A DNA stretch of 30,855 nt, from positions 1 through 30,855 of IMG/VR virus record IMGVR_UViG_3300020436_000050. One strand, given 5' to 3'. Below are positions 11,306 through 19,040 of the stretch, one piece after another. Each line of letters starts with the position of its first letter. Within the stretch, counting starts at the first letter, position 1. The notes under the pieces are model-generated. The model saw only the letters and a program-made list of their open reading frames with translations. It was not told where the DNA came from and ran no database searches. Source of the DNA: a virus. Position numbers and translations under genes: made by a program.

Positions 11306-13440
11306 TAGTATCCACTACTGTATGATGATGTTGATGTTGAAGTTGATGATGTAGTTGATGATGTGGTTGATGTCGAAGACACAGGTGTTGATGAAGTATC
11401 TATCGGACTTGTCGGGGTGCTTGTTATTGGAAGACTATCAGGTGAGTGAGATGCTCCTGTCATTTTATTTCCATTAGACATAGTATGGAAAGCACCATAG
11501 TAAGGTTGTCCGTTCACATATCCGACCAGAGTGGTAGCAGATGATGTGCTTACTATCATCGCTCCTCTAACCTTGGCACCATTTGAATAACTTGATTGAG
11601 GGTCATATCTTGTGCCTGACGTATTCGCACCAGAAGATATTGGATCTTCTCTCATATAGAAATTACTATTTGATACGTCAAATTGCAGGTATAATTCTTT
11701 TCTTGCTAGTACATCATTAGATTGAGGCACTGCTTGTATCTCTACAATATTATCAGATTGTACTGTAGAAGTTATGTTTACAGTATCAATAATTACTTCA
11801 CCCTTTGCATAATCTACAGATCCAAATGATGAAGACAGTATCTTGACGGATGAGTCAGAATCGATTTGGAATAGGAACAATGATCCCTTATCACCTGAGG
11901 TATGTTGGTCAGAGAAATATACAGTCCCCTGCACTCCTGATACAGTAAATCCAGTTGATTTTATATTATAATTAGATTCATTTCTATGGAACGTATTATC
12001 AAAGCATATCTCATATTGACTGAATACGTTGATTTGTGCAACTAAATTCCTTCTTATTCTAATTGTGGTTATGTTTGATGTAATTGAATCACTAACACGA
12101 TCAATGAGAGACAAAACTTTACTATACTTGAATCTACCACCAAACTTATTCAATTCTGTACCACTTGCAAAATTGTTTAGTGAACTGATAACGTCAGTCT
12201 TCAAGTTATCAGGATCACCGACAAAGTTAGAGTTGTAATACACGTAACTATCAACTTCAACATATAAAAACTTTAAGTCAATCAATTCAGGCACAATACC
12301 TGCTACAGAATAACTTTTCAATGATGATAATATTTGTTTTTTAGTAAACTCTGATAAGAAAGATCCATTCTTAGGTTTAGCAGCGATATAAACTCTTCCA
12401 TACTTGGGAGGTGTCAATTCTTCTCCCCCAAAGGCACTAACAGACTCTATGTTTGCATACACTGAGGGGACTATTGCTTCGTAATCACTTGCAGTCACTG
12501 CTCTATGTTGAGACGAGTAAAGTCTAGGAGCATAGTATCTGACACTGCGTAAATCTTCTATTTCATCACCATTTTCTGAAGGAAATTGTGGTGAGAGAGT
12601 TGTTGTGAGGTTAGTTTCAGTGGCACCGTCTTCATCATTTACGATACCTGCAAAAGACACTCTAGCAACACCATTACCATTCTTTCCCTCAGTCTTGATG
12701 TATGATACATCAATGACATTGCCATTATTTAATTTTGCACCGAATATACCATCTCCAAATAGCACCTCGTACTTCTCATCCGTTGTTTCTTGTATAAGAT
12801 ATATGTTTGATGTTGAGGTGACACCTATAATATTATCTACGAGTTTATACTCAGTGGCAGTTGTGCTTGCATTATTCTCTTTTACATTTATTCTTATCGT
12901 AGATGTATCTACACCATTATTAGGTATTATGAATCTTTGATTAGGTTGAGAATCATTTATTACGAATGTAGATTTAAGATATTGTCCTTGAAACATTTCA
13001 ATAGTTCCAACTGCTGTGCCATCTGATGCAGTGCCAGTTACTTTTTCTGGTATAGAAAATATGTAATTCACATTTGACACACTCCCATTTGCAATTACAC
13101 CAGGTTGAAATGTAACAGTTGATGTTGTCGTTGATATACCTGTCATATTATAATCAACGAGCATTTTTGCTGCTCTCTTAGACCTAGGCACGTAACCTAT
13201 GTTTCTTGCAAGAGAAACAACGTTTTCTCTTAGTGTAGCACTGTCAATGAATGTCTCATTGACTATCATATTACTATTATACGCTGTCGTATATGAATTA
13301 TATGCTAATAAGTTTACTATAACTGATAGGTTAGATCCCTCGAAATCCATATCCGAGAAATTGGAGTTTTCTCTCAGATAATCCTTTATAGAAGACTTAA
13401 TATCTTCAAAATTTAGGTTTGTGAATTGTTGCAGTGCCAT
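11305..13440 (-). CDS. 6: Baseplate wedge protein gp6 (baseplate J-like)
   Basis: This 711-residue protein begins MALQQFTNLNFEDIKSSI and continues with the gp6/baseplate-J N-terminal pattern (SVIVNLLAYNSYTTAYNSNM, then LRENVVSLARNIGYVPRSK, residues about 43-110). In T4-like phages gp6 forms the iris-like dimeric ring of the wedge that holds the baseplate together and drives the contraction switch. The gene follows gp25 by a TAATG overlap and precedes the giant structural gene by another, the usual gp25-gp6 order. Length is close to that of T4 gp6 (about 660 residues). The extra length is mostly a low-complexity Ser/Thr/Pro tail over roughly the last 40 residues (STSTTSSTTSSTSTSTSS), encoded by a triplet-rich stretch near 11310-11400. 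Family call confident; function of the tail unknown. Confidence 0.93.
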   Translation of the reverse strand: MALQQFTNLNFEDIKSSIKDYLRENSNFSDMDFEGSNLSVIVNLLAYNSYTTAYNSNMIVNETFIDSATLRENVVSLARNIGYVPRSKRAAKMLVDYNMTGISTTTSTVTFQPGVIANGSVSNVNYIFSIPEKVTGTASDGTAVGTIEMFQGQYLKSTFVINDSQPNQRFIIPNNGVDTSTIRINVKENNASTTATEYKLVDNIIGVTSTSNIYLIQETTDEKYEVLFGDGIFGAKLNNGNVIDVSYIKTEGKNGNGVARVSFAGIVNDEDGATETNLTTTLSPQFPSENGDEIEDLRSVRYYAPRLYSSQHRAVTASDYEAIVPSVYANIESVSAFGGEELTPPKYGRVYIAAKPKNGSFLSEFTKKQILSSLKSYSVAGIVPELIDLKFLYVEVDSYVYYNSNFVGDPDNLKTDVISSLNNFASGTELNKFGGRFKYSKVLSLIDRVSDSITSNITTIRIRRNLVAQINVFSQYEICFDNTFHRNESNYNIKSTGFTVSGVQGTVYFSDQHTSGDKGSLFLFQIDSDSSVKILSSSFGSVDYAKGEVIIDTVNITSTVQSDNIVEIQAVPQSNDVLARKELYLQFDVSNSNFYMREDPISSGANTSGTRYDPQSSYSNGAKVRGAMIVSTSSATTLVGYVNGQPYYGAFHTMSNGNKMTGASHSPDSLPITSTPTSPIDTSSTPVSSTSTTSSTTSSTSTSTSSYSSGY

Positions 13441-13844
13441 TATAACCTAGTTGGTTCGAGAATAAAGTTGACTGATTGAGTTGGTGTATTGAGTCCAACA
13501 ATATCATAAAATATAGTTACATCAATTGAGTTTTCGTCAGGTGTAGAAACAAATTTTACATCTGTCAGGGTTACTCTGGGTTCAAAATTCTTTATACTTG
13601 TCTCAATCTCCTTTTGAATCGGATCAACATAATCATCACTTGCAAGTTCAAACAATGAACCACTTATACGTGATCCTATTAAGTTATTGAAAAATACCTC
13701 TCCTGTTTGTATGCGAACTAGATTCTGTACAGAACGTTTTATAGCATCTTCATTATTGAGCACAAGAATATCATCCGTTACGGGATGTTTCTTGAAAGAT
13801 AAAGAAATATCTTTGAATCCTTGTGAAAAAGTCTGTGCTGGCAC
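13440..13844 (-). CDS. 25: Baseplate wedge protein gp25
   Basis: This 134-residue protein has the gp25/lysozyme-like wedge signature: FKDISLSFKKHPVTDDI, then NNEDAIKRSVQNLV and GEVFFNNLIGSRISGSLFE, with a C-terminal beta strand FYDIVGLNTPTQSV. In contractile tails gp25 joins gp6 and gp53 in the wedge core and seeds sheath assembly. Length matches T4 gp25 (132 residues). The only in-frame initiator ahead of the conserved part is GTG at 13844; no ATG lies upstream before a stop. The stop overlaps the gp6 start (TAATG). A GATAAATA late-promoter element lies about 22 bp upstream of the GTG, which would give a very short leader. The family assignment is secure; the GTG start is the main uncertainty. 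Confidence 0.92.
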   Translation of the reverse strand: MPAQTFSQGFKDISLSFKKHPVTDDILVLNNEDAIKRSVQNLVRIQTGEVFFNNLIGSRISGSLFELASDDYVDPIQKEIETSIKNFEPRVTLTDVKFVSTPDENSIDVTIFYDIVGLNTPTQSVNFILEPTRL

Positions 13845-13865
13845 TAGATCTTTATAGTCTGGGTA

Positions 13866-13873
13866 TATTTATC
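13866..13873 (-). promoter_or_regulatory. T4-type late promoter element upstream of gp25
   Basis: On the minus strand this octamer reads GATAAATA, one base from the T4 late consensus TATAAATA. T4 late promoters consist of this element alone, recognised by gp55 with gp33 and gp45. It lies just after the island's terminator and about 22 bp before the gp25 start, the right place to begin late transcription of the baseplate operon. The sequence match is direct; its activity is inferred. Confidence 0.6.
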
Positions 13874-13885
13874 ATTATTTAGAGC

Positions 13886-13911
13886 AAAAAAAAGACCCTC
13901 TATTGAGGGTC
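13886..13911 (-). terminator. Rho-independent terminator closing the minus-strand island
   Basis: On the minus strand a perfect 7-bp stem GACCCTC/GAGGGTC with a 4-nt loop is followed by eight T residues, a textbook intrinsic terminator. The stop codon (TAG, 13902-13900) of the small gene at 13900-14088 lies at the loop, so the coding sequence itself forms the first arm. It separates transcripts of the accessory island from the gp25 late promoter immediately downstream. Confidence 0.85.
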
Positions 13912-14088
13912 GTCTTCATGTCCAAGATATCTTACCTCTATTTCGTCAGGATGTGGGAACCCTTCCCTGTAATAATCCTCTGCCAATTCTTGAACTTTAT
14001 CTTCCATTTCCTCCTCTGTTATTGATTTGAACTCTAGTGACCCTTTGATGTATATGTCATATAATTCCATGTTCGTTATATTGATCAT
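13900..14088 (-). CDS. Small acidic hypothetical protein
   Basis: This 62-residue protein begins MINITNMELYDIYIKGS and has an acidic centre (TEEEMEDKVQELAEDYYREG) predicted by eye to be helical. No membrane segment, cysteine cluster or known motif is visible. It lies 9 bp after the glycosyltransferase stop and is the last gene of the long minus-strand island; its final codons form one arm of the terminator. A second in-frame ATG (codon 7, at 14070) is possible. Function unknown. It is likely real because it fills the space exactly between its neighbour and the terminator. Confidence 0.65.
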   Translation of the reverse strand: MINITNMELYDIYIKGSLEFKSITEEEMEDKVQELAEDYYREGFPHPDEIEVRYLGHEDDPQ

Positions 14089-14097
14089 CGGAAGTAT

Positions 14098-14853
14098 CTA
14101 TATGATTCTAGTTTTCTCATGACCGACTCTACACTGTGGATCTATCCATATTTCAAAACCTGCTTTGATTGCATCAAGACAGAATGATACATCTTCACCA
14201 CACATATCTTGCACTTCACCAGAATCAAACACCTGCATCTGTGGTGCAAACCAAGGATACTTCATCTCTGCATGTTCAAATACACCTTTCTTGATAAGCA
14301 ACCAACCAAACCCAGAGTAGTCTACAGTAAATGGTTTGCGTCTCTTGACAATACCATCAACCATCTCATGATTCATGACTCCACCATTCTCTTTGAAATC
14401 ATCCTCTTCTAACCAATGTGCACATGATGTAGTTCTACCATCCTCAGTTGCATACCAACCACCTGCAATATCTTTATCCATTGCAAGAACACGATAGAAA
14501 CTTTCATTAGTAAATACTATGTCACTATCAATCCATAGTTGATAATCATAGTTGAGTTTACCATCCCAAGGTAATTGATCAGGTCCTCTGAGGACGTTTG
14601 CACCAAGACACTTACATCTAGCAAAGTTCACCATAGAACTATAGTCTTGTGCTATCTGAATGTTTGCTCCGTTCTGCACCAACTCAAAACAAAGTGATAC
14701 GAAATTCTTTAGAAAGATATATGATACTCCTCTACCAGGTAAACAAAAAACAACACTTTTACCTTTTAGAAGTTCTTTCGCCTTTTGAAGATAGGAATCT
14801 TCTGTCGATTCATTTTTGGGTGGTTTAGATACCACCTTAAATCCTTTAGCCAT
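14098..14853 (-). CDS. GT-A fold glycosyltransferase
   Basis: This 251-residue soluble protein is probably a nucleotide-sugar-dependent glycosyltransferase. The N-terminal strand VVFCLPGRGVSYIF (residues 34-47) fits the nucleotide-binding start of a GT-A domain. A DxD metal-binding motif sits in QLWIDSDIVF (D109-S-D111), an acceptor-side loop in DYSGFGWLLIKKGVF (178-192), and an acidic catalytic-type motif in CGEDVSFCLDAIKAGF (218-233), followed by a late His (GH245). This order (DxD, then GED about 110 residues later) is typical of GT2-like and related inverting families. It is the only sugar-transfer enzyme in the island, so it could supply the glycan that the carbamoyl and sulfo enzymes modify. 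The precise family and sugar cannot be read from the sequence. Confidence 0.78.
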   Translation of the reverse strand: MAKGFKVVSKPPKNESTEDSYLQKAKELLKGKSVVFCLPGRGVSYIFLKNFVSLCFELVQNGANIQIAQDYSSMVNFARCKCLGANVLRGPDQLPWDGKLNYDYQLWIDSDIVFTNESFYRVLAMDKDIAGGWYATEDGRTTSCAHWLEEDDFKENGGVMNHEMVDGIVKRRKPFTVDYSGFGWLLIKKGVFEHAEMKYPWFAPQMQVFDSGEVQDMCGEDVSFCLDAIKAGFEIWIDPQCRVGHEKTRII

Positions 14854-14885
14854 AATTAGAGTTCAGTCATAATCATTATAACAGT

Positions 14886-15530
14886 TTATATAGCGTCTAT
14901 CAACTCAATAACTTTTTCTGCCATTATTTTGTGTCCTTCCGCACTTGGATGCCCACCATTTCTACCTTGAGCATAATTCTCTGGATTATCCCTATCACCC
15001 CCTAACAAATGAAATTGTATAAAGTTAGGTGTATAATTTTTACAAAGTTGTCTCCAATATCCAACATGTCCATTATAAAATTCTTCAGGTCTAAGGATAC
15101 TAGGCTCAAAGTGCTCTGCAATCAAGGAAACATACTTTTGACCAACACTCTTACAATATGAGTCAAATAGAAAAATATTTTTCCAAAGATTTTCTACACC
15201 AAGCACATCATTGTATACTCTTGTGTAATAATCTCTTTGAGTGTTAGATCTAATCCATTGTGGTGTATACAACTGAGGTTCTTTCTTCTTATCAAAATAA
15301 TCGATTCTTGATGTTACTGTAAATTGTATAACAACCACATCCGTTGATGTGTTTTGCAAATATTTGATTGTGTTTCTTGTAATATTATCATTACTAACAC
15401 CACACACGGATATGTTGACATGACCACAATCATAGTGATTAGCAACAAGGGTGCTATATCTCTCTTTTAATCTATTCTGTAGTTCATCACCCCATGTGAT
15501 ACTACATCCACTAAAACACAGTGACATCAT
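14886..15530 (-). CDS. SGNH-hydrolase-like protein (paralogue 1)
   Basis: This protein is about 214 residues from the chosen ATG at 15530. An earlier in-frame ATG at 15554 would extend the overlap with the carbamoyltransferase gene to 44 bp. Block I is FSGCSITWGDEL with the putative nucleophile Ser10, a block III-like GVSND at 44-48, and a C-terminal HPSAEGHKIMAEKV with the putative catalytic His at about 194. SGNH enzymes are esterases, deacetylases or acyltransferases acting on sugars and lipids. The Asp usually found three residues before the His is absent here (NGGH). Its start lies inside the 3' end of the carbamoyltransferase gene, which suggests coupled translation and a shared substrate. 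It could also act as a non-catalytic binding protein. Confidence 0.75.
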   Translation of the reverse strand: MMSLCFSGCSITWGDELQNRLKERYSTLVANHYDCGHVNISVCGVSNDNITRNTIKYLQNTSTDVVVIQFTVTSRIDYFDKKKEPQLYTPQWIRSNTQRDYYTRVYNDVLGVENLWKNIFLFDSYCKSVGQKYVSLIAEHFEPSILRPEEFYNGHVGYWRQLCKNYTPNFIQFHLLGGDRDNPENYAQGRNGGHPSAEGHKIMAEKVIELIDAI

Positions 15531-16887
15531 ACTTATGTGAAAATTGTATTGCATCTCCTATGGTGTTTACCATAGGTTTACCTTTTATATTCAAAGATGT
15601 ATTCAATAGCACAGGACATCCAGTACGTTCGTACCAGCACTCCAGTATGGGTCTTAGAATACTATCTGAGTTTTTTGGTACTGTTTGTACCCTAGCAGAT
15701 CCATCGACGTGTATACAGGCAGGTATCGCCTTCTGCTGCTTACATTTATAAACATAAGACATATACCTTGATTGTTTAGGCATATCAAAGTAATCTTGAC
15801 AATGTTCCTCAAGTATTGCAGGTGCAAAGGGTCTGAACTTATCTCTCCTCTTTATTTCGTTTACTAGGTCTTTTGTTCCAGCTTCCCTTGGATCCGCCAA
15901 TAAACTTCTATTACCGAGAGCACGAGGACCAAACTCAGCACGGCCATTTGCAACCCCCACGACTTTTTCTTTGAGGAGTGCATCGACAACTCTCCTTGGA
16001 TCACATAACTTCTGTATATTATATCCTAGGTAAGGACTGAAAGCAACTTTCTTACCATATGCTAGACATGCTGCCCCCAGAGCACCCCCTGCGTCACCAG
16101 GACAAGGCATAATCCACATGTTGTACATTTCCCTCAATCCAGTGTTTACGACACAGTTGAGGGCAACACCACCACCATAGCAGATATGCTTACTATACTG
16201 TGCTGCTCTAGCAAATATTGTATTGAGTTCTAATTGCAATATTCTCTCCGCACTCTTTGCGATATCACACTTGTTATAATCTCCTATCCTCGCTCCTTTG
16301 TGATTGTTCTTATGTAACTGCCTTTCTACCACATTCATATTCACAGGATTACCAAACGCTGCCATACCCATAAAGATATACTCTTCATCTAGTGGACGCA
16401 ATCCCGCCCACTTCGTGAGTGCTGAGTACCACAACCCAATAGATTGCGGATACCACTGCGACCATCTCTTTTTATACACTGCTTTTCCGTCTTTGTACTC
16501 CGCAGTCCATATCGATGTAGTATCCCATTCTCCTATACTATCGACAACAACTATCGCTGCTTCATCAAATGGTGATGTCTGAAACGCTGCTGCTGCGTGA
16601 GACTTATGGTGACTATGATACTCTGTGGGTTTGAGTGACAGATGCCTAGGTCTATACCATGCCTTCTGACCTGCGAAGAACTGCCGTGTTCTCTTCAACC
16701 ACGGTCTTTCATAAAATGCTATCTTACCATCATGACATAATAACTGTGCTGTAGACGCAGCAGTGATGTCTAGATGTTTATCATGCTTTCTTTTAGAATA
16801 TCTTTCTGAGTGAGTGGCATAACAAATCTTTCCATCATTGACTACAGCAACTGCTGCATCGTGAAATCCTTCACTGAATCCAATCAT
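15511..16887 (-). CDS. NodU/CmcH-type O-carbamoyltransferase
   Basis: This 458-residue enzyme would transfer a carbamoyl group from carbamoyl phosphate, via a carbamoyl-adenylate, to a hydroxyl group. Family motifs run in order: GFHDAAVAVV (7-16), ATHSERYSKRKHD (24-36), YHSHHKSHAAAAF (90-102) with metal-binding-type histidines, VVDSIGEWDTTSIW (114-127), CYGGGVALNCVVNTG (236-250), ANGRAEFGPRALGNRS (313-328), DKFRPFAPAIL (349-359), HVDGSARVQTV (393-403) and the C-terminal NTSLNIKGKPMV (429-440). It is shorter than bacterial NodU (about 560 residues), but all core motifs are present. The start overlaps the preceding gene as ATGA. Known targets of the family include sugars, antibiotics and, in some phages, 5-hydroxymethylcytosine. 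Here the glycosyltransferase and sulfotransferase context favours a glycan, though DNA cannot be excluded. Confidence 0.93.
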   Translation of the reverse strand: MIGFSEGFHDAAVAVVNDGKICYATHSERYSKRKHDKHLDITAASTAQLLCHDGKIAFYERPWLKRTRQFFAGQKAWYRPRHLSLKPTEYHSHHKSHAAAAFQTSPFDEAAIVVVDSIGEWDTTSIWTAEYKDGKAVYKKRWSQWYPQSIGLWYSALTKWAGLRPLDEEYIFMGMAAFGNPVNMNVVERQLHKNNHKGARIGDYNKCDIAKSAERILQLELNTIFARAAQYSKHICYGGGVALNCVVNTGLREMYNMWIMPCPGDAGGALGAACLAYGKKVAFSPYLGYNIQKLCDPRRVVDALLKEKVVGVANGRAEFGPRALGNRSLLADPREAGTKDLVNEIKRRDKFRPFAPAILEEHCQDYFDMPKQSRYMSYVYKCKQQKAIPACIHVDGSARVQTVPKNSDSILRPILECWYERTGCPVLLNTSLNIKGKPMVNTIGDAIQFSHKYDVTVF

Positions 16888-18011
16888 TCTATAATACCAT
16901 GTCTAATACTAATGGGACCTTCAGGACTGCCCACTTCATATATTCTACCACGTCTCCTCATATCTTTCATACCTCTTTTGTAAATATATTCCTTTGCTAT
17001 CTTCTCATACCTCGCTCGTTCTTCGTAATCGCCAGGATGTGTATTAGTTCTTTCTAGTGGATCCTCTTCAAAACCAAAAGTATCCTTGTAACTATCTCTA
17101 TCCATGTTGAAATAGTAAGGTGTTATTTTATTTGTAGAGAAATAGTTTTCAATTCTCCTTACTTGCGAAACTACAATGTCGAGATAATTCCATAATATAC
17201 CTCTCTTGATTGCGTATAATTTAGCAGCGTTTTGAGTTCCAAATCTTTTCAATACGTGTTTGTTAGTATATCTTTTTAATTTGCTCGCAAAACAATCAAC
17301 CAAATCCTCCTTGTATGGAATGATGTTATGTCTTTGCTTATATTTTTTTATAACATATCTCTCTTCCTCAGTTTGAGGATGAAGTTGGAATTTTATATTA
17401 GCACCTAGCATATGTCTCCCCATGATTGAAAAAGGATCAAATACTATATCAACATCGCATAGGTCATCTATATGAGGTACAATACTTGGATGAACTCCTT
17501 CAGGTTTGAGATATGGTTCTAAAAAAGTTTCAAGATAGTTTTGCCCTGCTGATACTGGGAAATGTTCTTGAAGTTCTGCGAAGTATTTGTCAGTAAAGAA
17601 TATTTCAACAGGGTCTCTGTTCTTCATTAGAATGTCAGGAGGTGTCCTATCATTGACATCACCAAAGTATTGAACCATGAGGTCACCACCAACTTCACTC
17701 GTGTTGGAGTGTAGTTTTGTAACACTTATGTTACTTTTTGCTGCTGCATTCAAATATGGATGCTGTTTTTTCGTGCGTACAAGAGGTTCTTGACCAAATG
17801 TTGTTTTGGTCTTTATTGGTGTCTCTACCACTGACGATCCTTTCCTTATTACGTATGTCTTTTCTATTCTTCTTCTGTAATCATCAGGATCATGCCACTG
17901 TGTGTAATAATAAAATGGGTGCTTTATTTTTGTATATGTCTTTTTGTTGATTTCAATAAGCTGCATCAAGTGCATCTTACCCATGTTAGGTGTTGCCCAA
18001 TAATTGATCAT
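16884..18011 (-). CDS. YWGG-family protein of unknown function (copy 1)
   Basis: This 375-residue protein is the longest of three related proteins in the island. The shared N-terminus here reads MINYWATPNMGKMHLMQLIE, a strand, a Gly-containing loop and a helix; the loop NMGKMH is faintly P-loop-like. The most conserved stretch is HNIIPYKEDLVD (228-239), also in the copies at 24859 and 28300. A third block, YYFNMDRDSYKDTFGF (299-314), matches YEYFDLDKDDWAKTFHV in the third copy. The C-terminal IAKEYIYKRGMKD matches VAKEYIISRGKKD there. A single RDPVE (132-136) recalls the sulfotransferase 3'-phosphate motif but is not seen in the other copies. It starts 5 bp after a 30-codon gene and its stop overlaps the carbamoyltransferase start (ATGA). 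No function can be assigned. Confidence 0.7.
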   Translation of the reverse strand: MINYWATPNMGKMHLMQLIEINKKTYTKIKHPFYYYTQWHDPDDYRRRIEKTYVIRKGSSVVETPIKTKTTFGQEPLVRTKKQHPYLNAAAKSNISVTKLHSNTSEVGGDLMVQYFGDVNDRTPPDILMKNRDPVEIFFTDKYFAELQEHFPVSAGQNYLETFLEPYLKPEGVHPSIVPHIDDLCDVDIVFDPFSIMGRHMLGANIKFQLHPQTEEERYVIKKYKQRHNIIPYKEDLVDCFASKLKRYTNKHVLKRFGTQNAAKLYAIKRGILWNYLDIVVSQVRRIENYFSTNKITPYYFNMDRDSYKDTFGFEEDPLERTNTHPGDYEERARYEKIAKEYIYKRGMKDMRRRGRIYEVGSPEGPISIRHGIIE

Positions 18012-18016
18012 GGATC

Positions 18017-18109
18017 TTAATCCTCATCATCCTCATAGATGTATGGGTCTTGACGACGAAGTTTCCAAAGTTTGTACTCGCCTTTGATCCAGTTCCAAAG
18101 TCTTCTCAT
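18017..18109 (-). CDS. 30-residue small basic/aromatic protein
   Basis: This short minus-strand frame starts MRRLWNWIKGEYKLWKLRRQ and ends in an acidic tail (YEDDED). It fills the gap between a sulfotransferase and the first YWGG gene exactly: its ATG lies 1 bp after the upstream TAA and its TAA lies 5 bp before the next ATG, the same tight spacing as the rest of the operon. The amphipathic Trp-rich basic half and acidic end suggest a small protein that binds a partner or a membrane surface. It has no known domain and the function is unknown. The spacing and unusual composition argue against a random frame. Confidence 0.6.
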   Translation of the reverse strand: MRRLWNWIKGEYKLWKLRRQDPYIYEDDED

Positions 18110-18110
18110 T

Positions 18111-19040
18111 TTATAACCATGACTGAGGTATATATCCAAACTCTTTCTCCCACTTTTGATACACACCTTTCAATTTATTTTTACCCCAAGTTATGTCCTC
18201 ATCTGATAATTTTTGTAGATCTGCAGGTGTATTGTCATGATTTACGCCAATGTAAGGACAATAGACATTTGCATTGATCTCATTGATTTCGCACCCTAGA
18301 AAGTCACAGAGATCACTCTGGTCGTACCAAAACTCTTCCATAACGATTGGATGGGTGTCAAACACTTTTTTATAGTTATTATAGATCTTCAGATAGTCAC
18401 AATTGTGATCTATGCTTTTTGACTTCCAATATTCAATACTATCCTTATATCCAGTTACATCTAATGTTCCTCCTATCCACTCCATAGGATGCTGACCTGT
18501 ATTGTGTTTATATTCTACTGACGCTTCAGAATACCATCTTCTAACTGGATCACGAAATATGATCGTTGCTTTGACAGTAAAGTGCTTTTCTAATTCATTT
18601 TTGATAGATGCCAGAAAATCAGAGGGTAAAACTGCATTACTATTTGAAAAGTCTGATAATCCAATATATCCTTTCTTCTTGTACCTTTCCCAAAGATCAA
18701 GGTGATATTTTATGTAAGTGTGAATCGTTGTTCGTTTTTTGAAGATATTTTGCCAATATGTCGAATCAAGTGGCGTATACATGCTACTTGATACAATCTT
18801 GTGCACTTTTTGATTAGCAATGGCAGATTGCACTCTATAATTGTGTTTTTCGTCAAAATACCGTTTTGCTTGTTTTTGATTGGTTTGTAGTAGGTAAAGA
18901 TAGTATAATATGTTGTTTTCATGAACTATGCCATGATGTGCAATTTTTTGACGACTATGTAAGGTTTTACAGTAAGGTTTAGTCCCAGACCAAGACACAC
19001 CTGCGTTTATTAGTAATAATGGTTTATTTGTTCCACTCAT
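18111..19040 (-). CDS. Sulfotransferase-like protein (paralogue 1)
   Basis: This protein is about 309 residues from ATG at 19040 (MSGTNKPLLLINAGVSW); an upstream ATG at 19076 is open but would lie deeper in the preceding gene. The N-terminal strand-loop GVSWSGTKPY (14-23) takes the place of the PAPS 5'-phosphosulfate loop, and FRDPVRRWYSE (about 162-172) is a clear 3'-phosphate-binding motif (R, S). Other landmarks shared by the island's paralogues are SDFSNSN (about 129-135), VMEEFW, NVYCPYIG and the C-terminal WEKEFGYIPQSWL. Sulfotransferases move sulfate from PAPS to hydroxyls or amines. The usual Lys before SGT is Trp here. The start overlaps the upstream paralogue by 17 bp. Acceptor unknown. 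Confidence 0.82.
   Translation of the reverse strand: MSGTNKPLLLINAGVSWSGTKPYCKTLHSRQKIAHHGIVHENNILYYLYLLQTNQKQAKRYFDEKHNYRVQSAIANQKVHKIVSSSMYTPLDSTYWQNIFKKRTTIHTYIKYHLDLWERYKKKGYIGLSDFSNSNAVLPSDFLASIKNELEKHFTVKATIIFRDPVRRWYSEASVEYKHNTGQHPMEWIGGTLDVTGYKDSIEYWKSKSIDHNCDYLKIYNNYKKVFDTHPIVMEEFWYDQSDLCDFLGCEINEINANVYCPYIGVNHDNTPADLQKLSDEDITWGKNKLKGVYQKWEKEFGYIPQSWL

Noticed and set aside
277-12940. Numerous plus-strand frames of 60-120 codons opposite the structural genes
   Set aside because: They are antisense shadows of the Gly/Thr/Ser-rich baseplate genes: low-complexity, without ribosome-binding sites, and fully covered by well-supported minus-strand coding sequence.
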